NCBI GenBank assembly: GCA_014324115.1
Contig: JACOMS010000006.1
Coordinates: forward strand, 1-38,946
From: Hyphomonadaceae bacterium
Lineage (GTDB): Bacteria > Pseudomonadota > Alphaproteobacteria > Caulobacterales > Maricaulaceae
Length of the DNA: 38,946 nt
Direction of reading: 5' to 3'
The translations under genes were made by a program, and so were the position numbers. The notes under the pieces were generated by a model. That model was not told the DNA's origin. It was given only the letters and a program-made list of their open reading frames with translations, and did not search any database. This document shows, piece after piece, positions 15,701 through 26,087 of the stretch (position 1 is its first letter; every line of letters starts with the position of its first letter).

Positions 15701-15835
15701 ATGAAACGCACTTTTCAGCCTTCAGGGCTCGTCCGCAAGCGCCGTCACGGTTTCCGCGCCCGCATGGCGACGAAATCCGGTCGCCGGATTCTGGCCCGTC
15801 GTCGTGCCAAAGGTCGCAAGGTCCTGTCTGCTTAA
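15701..15835 (+). CDS. rpmH: 50S ribosomal protein L34
   Basis: 44 residues beginning [18 protein letters not shown] and ending [10 protein letters not shown], the full length and invariant basic pattern of bL34. ATG 15701 follows GGAGAG at about 6 nt. The protein is part of the large ribosomal subunit near the 23S rRNA domain I/III interface. It is followed 20 bp later by rnpA, the universal bacterial order. Confidence 0.98.
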   Translation: MKRTFQPSGLVRKRRHGFRARMATKSGRRILARRRAKGRKVLSA

Positions 15836-15855
15836 ATCTTGTAACAGGCGTCCGC

Positions 15856-16224
15856 ATGGACGGTGCAAGGCGACACTTGAAACCCGGGAAGTTGAGGAAA
15901 CGCTCCGAATTTCTGTTTGTGCGGGGCGGCTACTGCAGTGTGCAAAAAACCTTGCTCATACAGATGCGGGCCAATCCGGAGCATACATCCATCCGCGTTG
16001 GATTTACGGCGACCCGGAAAATAGGTAACGCCACTACCCGCAACCGCGCCAAGCGTCGCCTTCGCGAAACCGCCCGTGCCCTCGTGCCCGGGTTTGGCCT
16101 TGCAGGACACGATTATGTGTTCATTGCCAGAGCCGATACGCCGGGTTGTCATTATCAGGACCTGCTTGACGATACGAAAAAAGCCCTCATAACCCTCGCC
16201 AGACAATCCCGCGCCTCTGCGTAG
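15856..16224 (+). CDS. rnpA: Ribonuclease P protein component
   Basis: 122 residues. KLRKRSEFLFVRGG (about 12-25) and the RNP motif ATTRNRAKRRLRE (about 58-70) identify the protein subunit of RNase P, which aids the RNA subunit in 5' trimming of tRNA precursors. It lies between rpmH and yidC. No yidD gene follows, unlike in many other bacteria. Confidence 0.96.
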   Translation: MDGARRHLKPGKLRKRSEFLFVRGGYCSVQKTLLIQMRANPEHTSIRVGFTATRKIGNATTRNRAKRRLRETARALVPGFGLAGHDYVFIARADTPGCHYQDLLDDTKKALITLARQSRASA

Positions 16225-16258
16225 GCAAAACACGGGCAAAAGAGCCAGAAGTCCTGCT

Positions 16259-18016
16259 ATGGAAGATCAAAAAAATTTTCTTGCCGCGATTGCATTATCG
16301 ACATTGGTGTTGATCGGATACTGGTATTTTGTCGGTCGCCCCATGAACGAGCAGGCACGGGAACAGGTGCGCCTGGAACAGGAAGGGGCCGCAAGCGCAC
16401 CGCGCACTCCCCAAGTGGTTTTACAACCCCGGGATACCGTTATTAATTCCGCACAGCGCATTAAAATTGACACGCCGTCACTGTCCGGCTCATTTCGGGT
16501 TCGGGGATCCCGCTTTGATGACATCAAGCTGAAAAATTACAGACAGACCCTGGACAGGGACAGCCCGAACGTCATTGTTTCCACACCCGAAGGGGTGGAA
16601 AAAGCCGCCTACAGTTTTGATAACTGGGTGCGCGGCGAAGGCAGCGGCACAGAGACAGCCTGGGCGCTGGTGTCCGGGAATACCCTGACACCTGACAACC
16701 CGGTCGTCCTGCAATATGAAGGTGAGGGGTTTGCCGTTGAACGCACAATAACAGTCGATGACCGGTATCTGATTACATTGGCTGACAGGGTCTCCAACAC
16801 CGGCAACACGGAAATTTCACTGGTACGTAGGGGGGCCTCACGCCAGCACGGCCTGCCGGATGATCTGACCAATTTTTTCATATTGCAGGAAGGCCCGATT
16901 TCCATAATTGATAACAGGCTGTTTGACCGGAAATACAAGAGTGTCGTCAAGAAGCGTATCGTTGAGGAACGGGGCCTGTCCGGATGGGTCGGTCTAACCG
17001 ATAAATACTGGCTGATGGCGGCAATTGCACCGCAGCAGCGGCCCATGACGGTCAACTTTGCCTATCGCAATATCAATGATCAGGAAATTTATGAGGCGAC
17101 CTACGCCCTTGATCCCGTCACGCTGACGCCGGGCGCGGCAATCGAGTCGGTCGGCTATGTGTTTGCCGGGGCCAAGGATCGGGACGTGCTTTCGTCCTAT
17201 GAAAAAAACCTTGGCATCGCCCAGATGGAGCGGGCAATTGATTGGGGATTTTTGCGTATCCTGACCCGTCCGATGAGCTGGGCGCTCTCGAAAATGGGTG
17301 CGTTTTTCGGCAATTACGGCATCGCGATTATGGCGCTGACGCTAATCATCAAGATTCTGCTCTTTCCGCTGTTCAACAAACAGTATGAAATGCAGGCCAA
17401 AATGAAAAAGGTGCAGCCCAAACTCAAGAAAATACAGGGCCTGTACAAAGATGATCCCACGCGTCTGCGACAGGAAATGATGGGGCTTTACCGCAAGGAA
17501 AATGTCAATCCGGCTGCGGGGTGCCTGCCGATTATTCCGACGATCATTATCTTCTTTGCCCTATATAAAACTGTATTTATCAATGTTGAACTGCGCCACG
17601 CACCGTTTTTCGGCTATATTCAGGATTTGTCAGCCCGTGATCCGCTTTCCGTTTTGAACGGGTTTGGCCTCCTCCCGTGGACCGGCGTGCCTGAAAACCT
17701 TCTCGGATTTTTTGCAATCGGCCCGCTGGCCTTTCTCTATGGCGCGACCATGGCCGCCATGTACCTGCTGACACCGCCACCTTCCACCGGGGGAGAAATG
17801 GCCGAAATACAGGCGAAGATATTCAAATTCATGCCGTGGATTTTCATGTTCGTCCTGGCACCGTTTGCGGCCGGTCTACTCATCTATTGGGTCTGGAACA
17901 ATGTACTGTCGTTTGCGCAGCAATATTACATCACGCGCAAATTCAATGTTGATACGCCGTTTGATGCTTTTTTCCGCCGCCTTCGCGGCAAAGGCGAGAA
18001 AGCGGCGAACGGTTAG
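16259..18016 (+). CDS. yidC: Membrane protein insertase YidC
   Basis: 585 residues with the Gram-negative layout: an N-terminal span (about 8-24, AIALSTLVLIGYWYF), a large periplasmic domain (about 30-350), and the conserved five-helix core from about 355 containing FPLFNKQYEMQAKMKKVQPK and NPAAGCLPIIPTIIIFFALY. YidC inserts and folds inner-membrane proteins alone or with SecYEG. ATG 16259 has only a weak ribosome-binding site; it follows rnpA by 34 bp. The stop is one base before the presumed TTG start of engB. Confidence 0.97.
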   Translation: MEDQKNFLAAIALSTLVLIGYWYFVGRPMNEQAREQVRLEQEGAASAPRTPQVVLQPRDTVINSAQRIKIDTPSLSGSFRVRGSRFDDIKLKNYRQTLDRDSPNVIVSTPEGVEKAAYSFDNWVRGEGSGTETAWALVSGNTLTPDNPVVLQYEGEGFAVERTITVDDRYLITLADRVSNTGNTEISLVRRGASRQHGLPDDLTNFFILQEGPISIIDNRLFDRKYKSVVKKRIVEERGLSGWVGLTDKYWLMAAIAPQQRPMTVNFAYRNINDQEIYEATYALDPVTLTPGAAIESVGYVFAGAKDRDVLSSYEKNLGIAQMERAIDWGFLRILTRPMSWALSKMGAFFGNYGIAIMALTLIIKILLFPLFNKQYEMQAKMKKVQPKLKKIQGLYKDDPTRLRQEMMGLYRKENVNPAAGCLPIIPTIIIFFALYKTVFINVELRHAPFFGYIQDLSARDPLSVLNGFGLLPWTGVPENLLGFFAIGPLAFLYGATMAAMYLLTPPPSTGGEMAEIQAKIFKFMPWIFMFVLAPFAAGLLIYWVWNNVLSFAQQYYITRKFNVDTPFDAFFRRLRGKGEKAANG

Positions 18017-18017
18017 T

Positions 18018-18677
18018 TTGAACGGAATCGAAGATAAAACCCGCTTTGAGGCCGGGCGGCTTCTTTTTGCCCGTCCTGTCAGGTTTGTCCGTAGCGTTGT
18101 TTCAGTGGATGGATTGCCCGTAACCGACCTGCCTGAAATCTGCTTTGCCGGGCGTTCCAATGTCGGCAAATCAAGTCTGATTAATGCGCTGACCGGACGT
18201 AAGGGTCTGGCACGGGCCTCGAACACGCCGGGTCGAACGCGGGCGTTAAACTTCTTTATTGCCGATGACCGCATTCATCTGGTTGACCTGCCCGGTTATG
18301 GCTATGCGCGAGCATCCAGGGTTGACATAGTCCGCTGGACAGAACTGACCCGCGCCTATCTGGCCGGGCGCGCACCCCTCAGACGTATATTCCTGCTTGT
18401 TGACTCCCGCCATGGTTTGAAAAACCCGGACCATGAGATCATGACCATGCTGGACGCAGCGGCCGTCACCTACCAGATTGTCCTGACCAAAATCGACAAG
18501 ATCAAAAACGCCGGGCTTGTCGAAGTCACGGACAGGACACAAAAGCACATTGCCAAACGCCCGGCCGCTTTCCCGCATATCATACAGACATCATCGACGA
18601 AAAACGCCGGGCTCGATGTGCTCAAAGCCGGGATTGCCACCTTGGCCCTGCCGGATCATTTGGGAAACCCCTTGTAA
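18018..18677 (+). CDS. engB: Ribosome biogenesis GTP-binding protein YsxC/EngB
   Basis: About 219 residues. GTPase motifs: G1 FAGRSNVGKSSLINAL, G2/switch region NTPGRTRALNFF, G3 VDLPGYGYA, G4 LTKIDKI, and G5-like QTSSTKNAGL. The protein helps assemble the large ribosomal subunit. The start is uncertain: TTG 18018, one base after the yidC stop, fits the family N-terminus (short leader, then LLFARPVRFVRS). ATG 17964 inside yidC is the alternative. Confidence 0.93.
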   Translation: MNGIEDKTRFEAGRLLFARPVRFVRSVVSVDGLPVTDLPEICFAGRSNVGKSSLINALTGRKGLARASNTPGRTRALNFFIADDRIHLVDLPGYGYARASRVDIVRWTELTRAYLAGRAPLRRIFLLVDSRHGLKNPDHEIMTMLDAAAVTYQIVLTKIDKIKNAGLVEVTDRTQKHIAKRPAAFPHIIQTSSTKNAGLDVLKAGIATLALPDHLGNPL

Positions 18678-18743
18678 TTTCGGCAAAATTACCTACCTAT
18701 CTGTTAGCAAGGCAATGATGCCGAATTATGGAAAGGTTATATA

Positions 18744-19094
18744 ATGACTACCAAATCTGAATTTGATCTGCATGAGATATATGCCAAGCAATTTGATACT
18801 TTTATTCGTGAGGGTAAAATTAGAGATGCAGAGAAATTGACAATCGAAAGGTTTGAGCATATAATTGCTAACATTAGTGATATAGACCCCTATACTCATC
18901 AAATGATAAATACTTCATGGCTTCATATCGGACCTACTTTAGGAAAATATAAGAGGGAAATGTCTCCTTGGACTAGAGTATGGAAAGTATTAGAAGAGTA
19001 TTTTATTGAAATGCTTAAGGTATATGTAGATACTAGTGATTCTGCGGCAGCTTCTTATGGATTAAAGATTGAGAAGATAGAAGAAGTAAGATAG
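18744..19094 (+). CDS. Uncharacterised AT-rich gene inserted between engB and argB
   Basis: 116 residues, ATG 18744 after GGAAAGG at about 7 nt. A hand count over 18781-19080 gives about 34% GC, far below the flanking genes. The protein is soluble and mostly helical, with DLHEIYAKQFDTFIREGK near the start, a TSWLHIGPTLGKYKREMSPW block in the middle and LEEYFIEMLKVYVD later. I recognise no family. Codon and base use point to recent acquisition. TTCGGCA and TGCCGAA form an inverted repeat about 30 nt apart just upstream (18682-18725), at the junction with engB. Confidence 0.7.
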   Translation: MTTKSEFDLHEIYAKQFDTFIREGKIRDAEKLTIERFEHIIANISDIDPYTHQMINTSWLHIGPTLGKYKREMSPWTRVWKVLEEYFIEMLKVYVDTSDSAAASYGLKIEKIEEVR

Positions 19095-19167
19095 TGTTTA
19101 TACTTTAACCGGCCGCCCAGGCCACAAAGACTGGTCCTCTCTGTCTCTCATCGGATGTAAGGCGGGA

Positions 19168-20031
19168 ATGTCGGAAGAACGCGAAACTGAAACCGCGTGG
19201 AACAGTGCCCGGATCTTGTCCGAGGCCTTGCCGTTCATCCAGCTGTATGCCGGACGCACAATCGTGGTCAAGTTCGGGGGTCACGCCATGGGCAGTCGTG
19301 AGCTGACGGACAGTTTCGCCGCCGACATTGTGCTGCTCAAGCAGGTCGGGATTAATCCTGTTATTGTGCATGGGGGCGGATCACAAATCGGGCGCATGCT
19401 GAAACGGCTTGGCATTGAGTCCGAATTTGTCGATGGTCTGCGCGTGTCGGGCCCGGAAACCGTCGCCATCGCCGAGATGGTTCTATCAGGTGCAATCAAC
19501 AAGTCGCTCGTTCAAGCCCTCAACAAGGCTGGAGGCCGCGGTGTTGGTCTTTCCGGCAAGGATGCAGGGCTGATCACGGCCAGGGCCTTGCGTGACGATT
19601 TGGGATTTACGGGATGTCCGGAGACCACAGATACAGCCCTGCTTGATGTGCTGGCCTCATCGGATCCCGGTTTTATTCCGGTTATATCCCCCATCAGCGG
19701 CGGGACAAACGGAGAAAGTTACAACGTCAATGCCGATACTGCGGCGGGAGCGATTGCGTCAGCCCTCGGCGCTGTCAGGTTGATGCTGTTGACAGATGTT
19801 GAAGGCATTCTTGACGATGACGGGCGGCTGTTGACACGGCTTGCCGCCGATGAAGCCAAAAAACTCGTCGCAAGCGGCACGGCCAGGGGCGGTATGATCC
19901 CCAAGATCGAGACAGCTGTGGATGCGGTGAACAGGGGCGTTGGTTCAGTTGTCATTCTGGATGGTCGCCGGGCGCACGGACTTTTGGTCGAGCTTTTTAC
20001 CGGACAGGGCGCGGGAACCCTCATTCAGTAA
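19168..20031 (+). CDS. argB: Acetylglutamate kinase
   Basis: 287 residues. The amino-acid-kinase fold signatures are clear: VVKFGGHAMG (phosphate loop, about 32-41), VIVHGGGSQIGRMLKRLGI (substrate loop), NVNADTAAGAIASALGA and LLTDVEGIL (nucleotide site), then GGMIPKIETAVDAV. It phosphorylates N-acetylglutamate in arginine synthesis. The N-terminal extension with FIQLYAGRT is typical of arginine-inhibited forms. ATG 19168 follows AGGCGGGA. Position downstream of engB is usual in alphaproteobacteria, here with a foreign gene between. Confidence 0.97.
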   Translation: MSEERETETAWNSARILSEALPFIQLYAGRTIVVKFGGHAMGSRELTDSFAADIVLLKQVGINPVIVHGGGSQIGRMLKRLGIESEFVDGLRVSGPETVAIAEMVLSGAINKSLVQALNKAGGRGVGLSGKDAGLITARALRDDLGFTGCPETTDTALLDVLASSDPGFIPVISPISGGTNGESYNVNADTAAGAIASALGAVRLMLLTDVEGILDDDGRLLTRLAADEAKKLVASGTARGGMIPKIETAVDAVNRGVGSVVILDGRRAHGLLVELFTGQGAGTLIQ

Positions 20032-20044
20032 ACATGACAGGGGA

Positions 20045-21115
20045 ATGAAACACCTCGTCGGCTTTCTCCTGCCCGTCCTGTTCGTTTTTGCGGGTGCGGC
20101 TCACACCGGGGAGACGGGGATTGTCCATGTCACGGACACGCCGTCCAACTGGTCGGTCTGTAATGATACATCATTCGTTCTGCGCATTGCGATTGCAAGT
20201 TCCGTTGATGGACAATTAACGCCTCGCGGCTGGTTGCGGGCGCGCCCGGGAGATTGTGTTGATACGGACGTACCGCTGGATGCGCAGCGATTCCTGTACG
20301 CTGAAAGTTCCCGTGCGCATCAAGGCGGCATTCGCGAATGGAAAGGCCGGGTCATGCTCTGTGTCGGAGAAACAGATTTTCAGGCGGATGTTACCAAGGG
20401 CTGCCCCTCGCAGGGCCTGGAAGCGCGACCCTACAGGCGCGTATCGGAGAGTGAACCTGTCACACGTCTGGTGGAGCCAACGTCTTACAACAGTGTCCAC
20501 ACGGCAGGCTTGCAGAGATTATTACGCGACAACAACTATGGAATTTCACGTATTGACGGTCTTGCCGGACGTCGTACGAGTCGGGCCATGACCCGGTTTC
20601 TGAACGATAATAAGTTGCCGGGGGATATGGCGGCGGCCGAAAAAATAGATATTCTGGAACAATCCGCCCTTGAGTTTGTTGATACGGTCGGCCTGACTCT
20701 TTGCAACAGATCCAGTGCGCCTGTCTGGGGGGCAATAGGTTACCTTCGCAAAGGCGGTTGGTTGTCACGCGGGTGGTGGCCTGTGGCGTCCGGAAGTTGC
20801 GTCCAGATGTTTCGGGAAAGTCTGACAGACCGTGAATTGCATGTATTCGCATTGCAGGAGGGATCTGTTGCGGAAGATGATCCACACCCGGGTGTGGACA
20901 GGCACCTGATTTCCAATGCTTCGCAACCCGCGCGGTTTTGTATCATTGACGCCCGATTTTCGGCCCTCGGCCGCGAAAATTGTGCAGATCACGGTTATGA
21001 AGCTGCTGACTTCCGCATGGTGCCCGATGGGGCACCGGGATATACGCTTGATTTGCGTGACACCGATTTTGCCGTGCCCGACGCAATGGGACGCGACGCT
21101 GATGCTATCCCGTGA
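20045..21115 (+). CDS. Exported protein with two DUF1036 domains around a peptidoglycan-binding-like segment
   Basis: 356 residues. ATG 20045 gives a clear signal peptide MKHLVGFLLPVLFVFAGAAH. A first DUF1036-type domain (about 30-125) contains WSVCNDTSFVLRIAIASS and ARPGDCVD. A middle segment LQRLLRDNNYGISRIDGLAG then RTSRAMTRFLNDN (about 165-200) resembles a PG_binding_1 helical repeat. A second DUF1036 domain (about 220-300) contains LTLCNRSSAPVWGAIGYL and PVASGSCVQMF. DUF1036 proteins are exported and of unknown role. The gene starts 13 bp after argB, so it may be co-transcribed. The ribosome-binding site AGGGG is unusually close to the ATG. Confidence 0.8.
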   Translation: MKHLVGFLLPVLFVFAGAAHTGETGIVHVTDTPSNWSVCNDTSFVLRIAIASSVDGQLTPRGWLRARPGDCVDTDVPLDAQRFLYAESSRAHQGGIREWKGRVMLCVGETDFQADVTKGCPSQGLEARPYRRVSESEPVTRLVEPTSYNSVHTAGLQRLLRDNNYGISRIDGLAGRRTSRAMTRFLNDNKLPGDMAAAEKIDILEQSALEFVDTVGLTLCNRSSAPVWGAIGYLRKGGWLSRGWWPVASGSCVQMFRESLTDRELHVFALQEGSVAEDDPHPGVDRHLISNASQPARFCIIDARFSALGRENCADHGYEAADFRMVPDGAPGYTLDLRDTDFAVPDAMGRDADAIP

Positions 21116-21521
21116 TCCGCAAGTTCTTCGGGGCTTCCTCCCGGTGGGGGATAACCGGGTTTCGGGCAACAATGCGGCCCGGAAATATCAGAAGATAAAT
21201 TGTGGCGATAAAGACCTCCGGCATGATTCATGCTTGATTCGGTTTTCGATTTATTTACCCTGTATTCGAACCGGACATAAATGGGCAGCATGAAGATCAG
21301 GAATGTCTAAAAAAGATATAGCTTGTTTGACGACCTGGTTGATGTCTCGCTTAGACTGCTGGATTTGTCTGTTATTGTATTCTTTATTCCTGGTGCGATT
21401 GTCAGATGCAACGGTGGCTAAAACTGTCACAGCCCGACCGGTACCTGTCTCTTCCCGATTGAAATGACCTTCTGATTGATTCACAACTGGATCAACAGTG
21501 TGTCCCGATCAAGTAGACTAA

Positions 21522-21541
21522 CCGGGACAGCGATGTCCCGG
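21522..21541. other. Perfect 8-bp hairpin with a GNRA tetraloop
   Basis: CCGGGACA and TGTCCCGG flank a GCGA loop, giving an eight-pair stem capped by a GNRA-type tetraloop. No T-run follows, so it is not a standard terminator. It overlaps the first codons of the PhzF-like fragment. Confidence 0.6.
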
Positions 21542-21655
21542 GTTGATGCTTTTGCAAGCCGGGTTTTCGAAGGCAATCCGCCAATAATATCGCCAACCGG
21601 AAACAGTTTTTCGCACGCACCATGTTCAGGAAAATCACACGGCTGTTTCGCCTGA
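21533..21655 (+). pseudogene. Remnant of a PhzF-family gene start
   Basis: From ATG 21533 the frame reads MSRVDAFASRVFEGNPP, closely like the N-terminus of PhzF/YddE-type isomerases (V-D-A-F-x-x-x-x-F-x-G-N-P). After about 16 residues similarity is lost and the frame stops at 21655. A full gene would be about 280 residues, so this is a fragment at best. It could be chance, but the motif is quite specific. Confidence 0.4.
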
Positions 21656-21808
21656 CTCTTGTTGCCGCCCGGATGTACGTCAGAGATAAAGATCGTCCCG
21701 TGTTTCGGTTTGAATCCGGATTGGGTTTGAGGTATAATACGGCCCTGCAGGTTTTCGCAGCCCGGGCCGGTTATATGACGCTTGCATGACGTATATTTTT
21801 ATATTGCG

Positions 21809-22999
21809 ATGTCGACACAGTTCAGGTTCAGCATGGTGAATGCGCACACACCTGACGGGCGGGCCGCGCCGAAACAGGCGACAGGTGTACCCGGGCCGCA
21901 GAAGCTTCAATCAGTCCAAGCCTTGCGTGGCTTGGCCGCCTTTCTCGTGCTGCTATATCACACCGCCGCCGTTCAGCAATCGGAAGTCAGTCCGGACAAT
22001 GCAGCCGAGATGGGATACCTGACGGGATTCTGGGATCAGGGTTTTGCCGGAGTTGATATGTTTTTTGTCATTTCCGGCTTTATCATGGTGTACATTACGC
22101 GGAATTATGTCCGCTCCGTATCCGGTTGGCTGGGCTTTTTTTATGCCCGGATTACGCGGATTTATCCGCTTTGGTGGGTATTTGCCGGTATCATGGCCGT
22201 GTATTTTCTTGTTGTGTACGGTCAGCCCGCTTCACCCAAAATTATCCAGCCCGGGCAGGTCGGCCCACACCTTGTTCAGTCTTTTCTGCTGCTGCCGCAG
22301 AAAACATTCCCCGTCCTGAGCGTGGGATGGACGCTTGTTCATGAAGTGTTTTTTTATGTGATATTCGGAGGGCTGTTATTATTTGGAGCGCGTTGGAGAC
22401 CCTGGTTCATGGCGGTCTGGGCAGGTCTTGTTGTTGCAATGGCATTCGCCATCGGTTCGCCGCGTGAGTCTGCAACATTTTTCGAGTTGCTGATTTCGCC
22501 ACTGGCGCTGGAATTTCTCGCAGGTGCGCTGATCGGCTATTTGGTAATCAAGCCGGTCAAAATTCCGGCTGTCCCCGTTACAGTCATTTCAGGACTGGCC
22601 CTCGCCCTGGCTCTTTTCATCGGCATTGATGTGATGTCGCCGCATCTGACATGGCACCGTGTGCTGGTTTATACACTCCCCTGCGCGGGTCTGATGTGGG
22701 GGCTGGTTACCCTGGAGTGCTCGGGCCGGATATGTTTACCCAAATGGACGGGCGCGATTGGTGATGCTTCCTATTCCCTTTATTTATCACACATATTTGT
22801 GCTTCGGGGCCTGATTATGGCTTGGTCGGGAGCAAGTACCCATTTACCGGAGTCCCTGCAATTCACCGGCCCCGGCATGATCGACAATGTCCTGTTTGCG
22901 ATTGTCGGCATAAGCGCCAGCATTATCTTCTCGCTGATCGTCTACCGCCTTGTAGAAAAACCTGCGCTGAACCTGGCGCGAAAGTTCAGACCCGGCTAG
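21809..22999 (+). CDS. Acyltransferase family 3 (OafA/YrhL-like) membrane protein
   Basis: 396 residues from ATG 21809 (a TTG at 21782 and an ATG at 21833 are other options). KLQSVQALRGLAAFLVLLYH carries the family RGLA...H motif, and GFAGVDMFFVISGFIMVYIT the second motif. About ten membrane spans follow, with YARITRIYPLWW and SYSLYLSHIFVLR near the ends. Members O-acylate surface sugars or lipids from the inner membrane. It stands alone, and the substrate cannot be told from context. Confidence 0.92.
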   Translation: MSTQFRFSMVNAHTPDGRAAPKQATGVPGPQKLQSVQALRGLAAFLVLLYHTAAVQQSEVSPDNAAEMGYLTGFWDQGFAGVDMFFVISGFIMVYITRNYVRSVSGWLGFFYARITRIYPLWWVFAGIMAVYFLVVYGQPASPKIIQPGQVGPHLVQSFLLLPQKTFPVLSVGWTLVHEVFFYVIFGGLLLFGARWRPWFMAVWAGLVVAMAFAIGSPRESATFFELLISPLALEFLAGALIGYLVIKPVKIPAVPVTVISGLALALALFIGIDVMSPHLTWHRVLVYTLPCAGLMWGLVTLECSGRICLPKWTGAIGDASYSLYLSHIFVLRGLIMAWSGASTHLPESLQFTGPGMIDNVLFAIVGISASIIFSLIVYRLVEKPALNLARKFRPG

Positions 23000-23034
23000 A
23001 CAGGCCAGCCCGTCCCGTTATTCGGGCTTGCATT

Positions 23035-23155
23035 CATTCTTCGGGGCGCGCATACAGGGACGGCATCCGGGGAGCGCCCGCTCCGGCCAGGACCATTGCG
23101 GGTTGAGACGCACCCTTTGAACTTGATCGGATTGAAGCCCGCGTAGGGACGGAAT
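23035..23155 (+). promoter_or_regulatory. TPP riboswitch (THI box)
   Basis: The sequence contains GGGTTGAGA (23100-23108), then ACCCTTTGAACTTGATCGGA and GCCCGCGTAGGGA, the conserved thi-box order (UGAGA; ACCC..UGAACCUGAU; GCGUAGGGA). ATTC at the left end can pair with GAAT at about 23151-23155 to close P1. The 3' end contains AGGGACGGA, which is also the likely ribosome-binding site of the gene starting at TTG 23162. Thiamine pyrophosphate binding would hide it and shut off translation. No second THI box was found in front of thiC. Confidence 0.9.
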
Positions 23156-23161
23156 ACAGAA

Positions 23162-23557
23162 TTGACACAGGACAAATTCAACAGTTTTTGCGTCGCACTC
23201 CCCCACACCCATCACGTAGTGCAGTGGGGTGGCGCCGATGTATGGAAGGTCGGCCTGCCCGAAGTCGGAAAAAACAAGGTTTTTGTGATCGGCGGGTGGC
23301 GCCGCGCCAAAGACGATCAGAAAGTCTTTTGCGTGAGTTTTCATTGTTCTGAAGTTGCGTTTGCATTCCTCAAAGACACGCCCGGATGTCGGCCCGCGCC
23401 CTATCTTTCTTCCCGCGGTATGACCTGGATTCAGTGGAATGGTCACAATGAAGGGATATCAGATAGGGAATTGAACGATTATATTGAAAATTCGCACCGT
23501 TTGATGCGGGCGAAATTGACAAAAAAGCTACAGCGGGAATTGGGGTTTTTGCAATGA
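23162..23557 (+). CDS. MmcQ/YjbR (DUF419) family protein under TPP riboswitch control
   Basis: 131 residues, TTG start at 23162 right after the riboswitch, whose AGGGACGGA serves as ribosome-binding site. HHVVQWGGADVWKVG, KVFVIGGWRR, KVFCVSFHCSEVAFAFL and WIQWNGHNEGISDRELNDYI follow the DUF419 pattern, a double-wing DNA-binding-like fold of unknown role. Its place between a THI box and thiC suggests a link to thiamine metabolism or its regulation. The family itself is not known for this. Confidence 0.85.
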   Translation: MTQDKFNSFCVALPHTHHVVQWGGADVWKVGLPEVGKNKVFVIGGWRRAKDDQKVFCVSFHCSEVAFAFLKDTPGCRPAPYLSSRGMTWIQWNGHNEGISDRELNDYIENSHRLMRAKLTKKLQRELGFLQ

Positions 23558-23675
23558 CCGCACTTTGGACGACCTATGCGGTTTGCGGCCTGTGGCAGGT
23601 GGGCAGGCGGGTCTCATTTTTTTCCCCGACCCTTGCGATGCCCGAATGTGTCGCGCGAAATTCGAAAAAGACTGA

Positions 23676-25661
<1,986 letters not shown>

Positions 25662-25858
25662 GGACACCTCCAATAATTTTTGGCTTTTTAGTGTGAAGCG
25701 TGATTGCTGTTTTGTGTGACACAACACGGCCTGTTTGACTTGTACGAACGGCTTGAGCGGGTTAGCTGTCCCATCCCGGATGGTTATATAAACCCTCCCC
25801 GGTCGGTGTTTTTTATGGCAGGATGTGTTATGATCAAGGCGAACGGCGGGAGACAAAC
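25662..25858. other. Spacer between thiC and the IS remnant
   Basis: No gene or clear element is seen beyond the possible terminator T-run near 25677. Confidence 0.5.
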
Positions 25859-26050
25859 ATGCTGATCAAACTTCATAGCCGGGCAACGACGACACCCAAG
25901 GTGCGGGCGGCCATTCAGGCAAGCCTTGAGTAAAAGGCATAGGAAGACCGCCCGGGTTCCGGCAGAGCTCCGCGGCACCACGGAACAGGCCGTCTGGAAG
26001 TGGCGACAGCGCGATGGCGTCAAGGATCACAGCTCATTGCCTGTACGCAA
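25859..26050 (+). mobile_element. Frameshifted 5' remnant of an IS481-type transposase gene
   Basis: ATG 25859 opens MLIKLHSRATTTPKVRAAIQ and stops at TAA after ASLE. A shifted frame then reads RGTTEQAVWKWRQRDGVKDH then SSLP. Together these match the helix-turn-helix N-terminus of IS481-family transposases (KLH..A.TTPK.RA.IQ; GTTE..VWKWR.RD.V.DRS..P). The catalytic DDE domain is absent. Terminal inverted repeats were not found. It is an old fragment, reduced and frameshifted. Confidence 0.65.
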
Positions 26051-26087
26051 AATCTCAAGGGACATATGCGGACCGGGATAGAACAAC

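Larger units (their letters stand above)
21116..21808. other. Decayed intergenic region
   Basis: About 690 bp without an intact gene. It contains the GCGA-loop hairpin at 21522-21541 and the PhzF-like fragment at 21533-21655. A minus-strand frame at 21251-21484 has no recognisable feature or ribosome-binding site and was not called. Confidence 0.6.
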
